Of a stretch of DNA of 64,000 nt, positions 61,179 through 64,000 are shown piece by piece. The number at the start of each line of letters is the position of its first letter. The stretch's first letter is position 1. A program made the position numbers and the translations under genes. Location: positions 1 through 64,000 of the forward strand of contig JBMOKT010000032.1 in assembly GCA_049323895.1 (NCBI GenBank), in the 5' to 3' direction. The notes beneath the pieces were generated by a model, which searched no databases, was not told where the DNA came from, and saw only the letters and a list, made by a program, of their open reading frames with translations. The DNA comes from JBMOKT01 sp049323895. Its GTDB lineage: Bacteria > Bacillota > Peptococcia > Peptococcales > BICA1-8.

Positions 61179-61715
61179 TTAATTTATAGCAAAAAAGCAT
61201 ACGCACTCACAATCCCCTATATTTGTCAAACTATGTTGGACATGAGCACCTATATACAAAGTATCTCCTTCTTCCAAAACATAGGTGTCTTTTCCGATAG
61301 TGACCTGTAACCTACCTCGTATAATAGCCCCTACCTCCTCTTCCGGATGACCTATAGAGATATCTGTGGCACCTGGTTGTAATGTTATCCACAGACCTTT
61401 CATCTTTCTCGATCCTTGCGTTCCAAGTTCGAGTCTTAAGTGACCATCTGCCGTGGGGCACATTTGAATACGCTCATTTTTCTTTATCACAGGTTTTTCC
61501 TCTGAGGTTTGGACCAAATCAACTAATTCAACCAAATCAACTTCAAGGGATTTAGAAATTTCTAAAAGAGCGCTGAATGTAGGACTTGTTAATCCACGCT
61601 CAACCTTACTAATAAATGCAATAGATAGTCCTGATACGTCCGACAAGTCTTGCAAGGTCATATTACGTTGTTTTCTAATTTTTTTTATTCTTTCTCCTAA
61701 AAGTTCATCCATCAT
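61179..61715 (-). CDS. XRE-family regulator with C-terminal cupin domain
   Basis: 178 residues. The N-terminal XRE helix-turn-helix (LGERIKKIRKQRNMTLQDLS, FISKVERGLTSPTFSALLEI) is joined to a cupin sensor (ISIGHPEEEVGAIIRGRL, YVLEEGDTLYIGAHVQHSL). This architecture is common beside MttB and betaine-catabolism loci, where the cupin is thought to sense the methylated amine or a product. It stands at the promoter-proximal end of the island and has its own terminator. Confidence 0.9.
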   Translation of the reverse strand: MMDELLGERIKKIRKQRNMTLQDLSDVSGLSIAFISKVERGLTSPTFSALLEISKSLEVDLVELVDLVQTSEEKPVIKKNERIQMCPTADGHLRLELGTQGSRKMKGLWITLQPGATDISIGHPEEEVGAIIRGRLQVTIGKDTYVLEEGDTLYIGAHVQHSLTNIGDCECVCFFAIN

Positions 61716-61866
61716 AATAACCCCATTTTTCCGAATATAAATTTATTTTAGTAAATATTAAAATTTTTTGCAATGTTTTTGGATTATTATTTTGGGATTC
61801 AGAAAAATGAGCTATTTTCATTCTTTTATTTTGAATTTTTTTTGAAAATTTTTTACTTGTTATAAA

Positions 61867-62180
61867 TTAAGGGATTTTCTTTAGTGCCATTTCCTGTCCA
61901 GCCTCAAGATGATCTCTGCAAAGAATTTCCATAGCTTCCTGGAAACGGACTTCACGAATTGCTTCCACAAACTGATACAATCCCGCGATAACCTGCTTAA
62001 CATGCAACTCCCCTTTTGGCTCATAAGACCAATTCTAATTAATTCGTCCTGATTACTTCTGTAGATGCGATTAATTCGCTCATTTTCATATATACTAATA
62101 ATTTCCATGTGCATTTCAGTGTCAGCACGCTCCCATTTATATAAATCATTTTGAACGGCTTTTATTCTCACGACCTTCTC
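61867..62180 (-). pseudogene. Remnant of a GntR/FCD regulator (C-terminal domain)
   Basis: The frame reading WERADTEMHMEIISIYENER and then RIYRSNQDELIRIGL resembles an FCD ligand domain. A frameshift occurs near 62020, and the next frame continues VEAIREVRFQEAMEILCRDH to the TAA at 61867. The winged-helix part is missing. The open frame at 61881-62255 only reads through this debris. Confidence 0.55.
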
Positions 62181-62271
62181 TTCGATAGTTATCAACACCA
62201 ACCCACTGCTTATGGTACTCCTTATCCATATGCTTGATATCAACATATAGGGCATTTAACCAAGGGAGCAT
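62146..62271 (-). pseudogene. Remnant of a glycyl radical activase
   Basis: A short frame contains LYVDIKHMDKEYHKQWVGVD, the typical radical SAM activase segment (YxDIKHMDxxxHKxxTGV). The cluster-binding CxxxCxxC part and the rest are absent. It overlaps the FCD remnant in another frame, showing deletion-fusion of former neighbours. Confidence 0.6.
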
Positions 62272-62284
62272 TTTTTCAATTGTA

Positions 62285-62662
62285 TTATACCATTTTCTTC
62301 CTCAGGAGTTATACGCCCCTCTTCAATATCAGCCTTATAATATGGCCAAAGATATTGATCCATTCGTCCTGGATTATAGCTTGCAGCGTTTTGTTCCATA
62401 AATATACAAATTTGATAGAAATAAAATGATTGTATCGCTTCCCTAAATGTCCGTGCTGGATTTGCAGGAACAACGTTTTGTTTAAGATTTTTATGCCTTC
62501 TGTTACAATCAATAAAGATTTTAGATAGTAATCCTTTTCATAATCGCCTGGTACTGTTATATCTAGCTTAGCTTTCCTCTTATTTATGGCTTTTTCAATT
62601 CCTATAATACCTTCATTAATCAGCCACTTATATCCAGCAGTGGTCTCTCCAAACCCGCGAAC
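62285..62662 (-). pseudogene. Remnant of a second glycyl radical enzyme (N-terminal/middle part)
   Basis: One frame reads GETTAGYKWLINEGIIGIEK and DITVPGDYEKDYYLKSLLIV. After a frame change near 62485 the next reads VPANPARTFREAIQSFYFYQ and YNPGRMDQYLWPYYKADIEE. These are consecutive landmarks of pyruvate-formate-lyase-like enzymes, but about 30-60 residues between them and all of the catalytic C-terminus (Cys and Gly loops) are missing. It differs in sequence from the intact HypD-like enzyme, so it is not a copy of it. Confidence 0.7.
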
Positions 62663-62719
62663 CGCCTTACGGTTTTAGTAACACAAATTATTAAAGACCC
62701 CGGGACCCGGAGTTCTAAA

Positions 62720-63550
62720 TCAAAACTCAATAACTGTCCCAACATTACAAAGAAAAAATCTATCTTTAAATTCTTGTGCAAGATACATAGAGGCCTTAGG
62801 ACCGGTACAATGGGAGACACCAAGCCTCTCAATTTCGAAAGCTTTTAATTTTTCTATACTTTTCTCCCTCTGATATTCAGATACTGGCCCTAAGTGAGTT
62901 CCACCAATAATTGTATTAATCCTATTTTGTCCAGTCTTTTCAATTGCATAATTTAGTACATTAATTATACCTGCATGGGAACATCCCAAAATAATTGCTA
63001 ATCCTTTATCAGTTTCAATAATAAGTGATTGGTCATCTAGAAGGGGATCAGCTTTAAAACTACCCCCTGCCAAAACAACCTGATCTTTGTCCCCAGTCTC
63101 AAAGTCATTAATTCGTGGAACCTCTCCAGTTAAATACATTCCTGGTGAAATTTCCTTGAAATCTTTGTTATAGATAAAGTTAGCACCCATTGATTCCAAG
63201 GCAGGCTTACTGAAAGGAATGCCAATGTATCTAGTTATATTATCCCGAAGATTGTAGCTTTCTTTAAATAGGTCCGGATGTGTGTAAACATTTTTAGGTC
63301 CAGTAACAGCTAATGCGTTTAGTAGCCCTGCCGTATGATCAATATGATGATGACTTATAATTATTCCCTCTACACTGGATAAATCTTTTTTAAATACGCG
63401 GGCATTATTGATAAGCGCCAATCCTTGCCCCGTATCAAAAAGAAAATTACCATGAACTGTTTCAATAAATACAGACCAACCATGCTCTGCCATGGCACCT
63501 ATGTTACTGTATACAGTATTTTCACATAGTACAGTTACTTTATTTTTCAT
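62720..63550 (-). CDS. Metallo-beta-lactamase-fold hydrolase
   Basis: 276 residues from the ATG at 63550 (GGGGAGGG upstream). The metal motif is SHHHIDHTAG (HxHxDH), with LGCSHAGIINV supplying a further histidine and GGTHLGPVS and LGVSHCTG the rest. This subgroup is annotated as dihydropterin-aminobenzene-phosphate synthase-like, known from methanopterin synthesis but widespread in bacteria without that cofactor. The true reaction here is unknown. It is a separate unit upstream of the pseudogene debris. Confidence 0.85.
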   Translation of the reverse strand: MKNKVTVLCENTVYSNIGAMAEHGWSVFIETVHGNFLFDTGQGLALINNARVFKKDLSSVEGIIISHHHIDHTAGLLNALAVTGPKNVYTHPDLFKESYNLRDNITRYIGIPFSKPALESMGANFIYNKDFKEISPGMYLTGEVPRINDFETGDKDQVVLAGGSFKADPLLDDQSLIIETDKGLAIILGCSHAGIINVLNYAIEKTGQNRINTIIGGTHLGPVSEYQREKSIEKLKAFEIERLGVSHCTGPKASMYLAQEFKDRFFLCNVGTVIEF

Positions 63551-63802
63551 GCTTACCCTCCCCAAAGGTAATTTTAGCCATATTATACCAAAATATTAAG
63601 CTATCATAGAAAATATCTGCACATCTCAAATCTGATAATTAAGAGAAGAATTTTTGCAAAGTGTTAACGATGTCCTTAAACAAAATTACTATAAAAAGGC
63701 ACGATATGTTGATACAAATAATGCAAACTATGTGTTGTAATTAGATTATCCGATGACTAATTGTCCCACTTTTTCAGTGCCTTACCCGTGAACTGCCCCT
63801 TT

Positions 63803-64000
63803 TTAACCTGTTATCGCCTTCTTTAATTTAAGAACAAAATATCCGGCAGCTTCCAGTGCCTTTTCGGCACTTTTTTCTTCCCCCATACTTTCTTCAATTT
63901 TCTCTATTAAGGCACTGCCCACAATGACTCCATCGGCTTCGCATGCAGCCAGGCGGGCCGTTTCCGGGTTGGAAATACCAAAACCTACTGCTAACGGCAG
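63803..64000 (-). CDS. trpA: Tryptophan synthase alpha chain, partial (C-terminal part)
   Basis: The frame enters from the right edge and ends at TAA at 63803. The visible 65 residues include PLAVGFGISNPETARLAA and ADGVIVGSALIEKIEE, the last phosphate-binding strand and loop of the TrpA barrel. TrpA cleaves indole-glycerol phosphate to indole. It is likely the last gene of a trp operon that lies to the right. The 63551-63802 gap shows nothing beyond AT-rich sequence. Confidence 0.88.
   Translation of the reverse strand: MPLAVGFGISNPETARLAACEADGVIVGSALIEKIEESMGEEKSAEKALEAAGYFVLKLKKAITG

Noticed and set aside
61881..62255. Open frame of 124 residues taken as a gene
   Set aside because: Its translation crosses the activase and FCD remnants in mixed frames; the homologous segments lie in different frames, so it is pseudogene debris.
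62309..62512. Open frame of 67 residues taken as a gene
   Set aside because: It begins inside the glycyl radical enzyme remnant and runs out of the homologous frame after a frameshift; the parallel frame carries the family similarity.
1..64000. CRISPR arrays, rRNA, tRNA and complete insertion sequences
   Set aside because: No regular direct-repeat array, rRNA-like block, tRNA cloverleaf or transposase frame was recognised on reading; a dedicated tRNA scan was not possible here.

Overview
The window comes from an anaerobic, low-GC, Gram-positive bacterium of the class Clostridia, most likely a Peptococcaceae or Desulfitobacterium-like lineage. The reasons are strong AGGAGG-type ribosome binding sites, T-rich intrinsic terminators, several oxygen-sensitive enzymes (a glycyl radical enzyme, a tungsten/molybdopterin aldehyde:ferredoxin oxidoreductase, poly-ferredoxins), a DsrJ-type triheme cytochrome of sulfite reducers, and a large expansion of MttB-like corrinoid methyltransferases without pyrrolysine. 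This assignment is inference; there is no rRNA in the window.

Left part (1-30 kb): a mosaic of short, mostly independent transcription units. It holds a partial nucleotidyltransferase, an orphan dsrJ-like cytochrome, a stalk-domain/glucosaminidase exoprotein, a ferredoxin gene pair, a stand-alone LigD-type DNA ligase and a TtcA-like PP-loop protein. A sugar-acid module (FAH hydrolase, GntR regulator, enolase-superfamily dehydratase) has matching palindromic operators. Next come a heterodimeric ABC exporter, a MASE3 hybrid histidine kinase, a small methionine-synthase-like protein and a GGDEF/HD-GYP sensor, then a GH3-family protein, a cyclodeaminase-like protein and a sigma-54 activator divergent from a DoxX-like gene that has a recognisable -24/-12 promoter. 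Two copies of a 55-residue protein with duplicated promoters lie about 6 kb apart.

Middle (30-37.6 kb): two giant secreted proteins built of tandem repeats and carboxypeptidase-regulatory-like domains.

Right part (37.8-61.7 kb): a minus-strand catabolic island of about 24 kb. In order of transcription it has an XRE-cupin regulator, a DUF1638 protein, a branched-chain-amino-acid-type ABC transporter (livHM, binding protein, livGF), two MttB-like methyltransferases, a TIM-barrel isomerase-like protein, a corrinoid protein, a proline racemase/hydroxyproline 2-epimerase, a glycyl radical activase, a HypD-type trans-4-hydroxy-L-proline dehydratase, a methyltetrahydrofolate:corrinoid methyltransferase, a four-cluster ferredoxin, an aldehyde:ferredoxin oxidoreductase, a third MttB-like protein, a RACo-type corrinoid activator and an AraC regulator. 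I propose that the island imports and demethylates an N-methylated hydroxyproline (hydroxyproline betaine, i.e. betonicine/turicine, or a near relative). The methyl groups would pass to tetrahydrofolate, and the ring would be epimerised and dehydrated to pyrroline-5-carboxylate. Its open form, glutamate semialdehyde, could then be oxidised by the AOR/ferredoxin pair. This joins two known chemistries in one locus and is the main candidate for an undescribed system. Several perfect hairpins without U-tracts sit between its cistrons and may set expression ratios.

Right end (61.8-64 kb): decayed fragments of a second glycyl radical enzyme, its activase and a GntR regulator, a metallo-beta-lactamase-fold protein and the 3' end of trpA.
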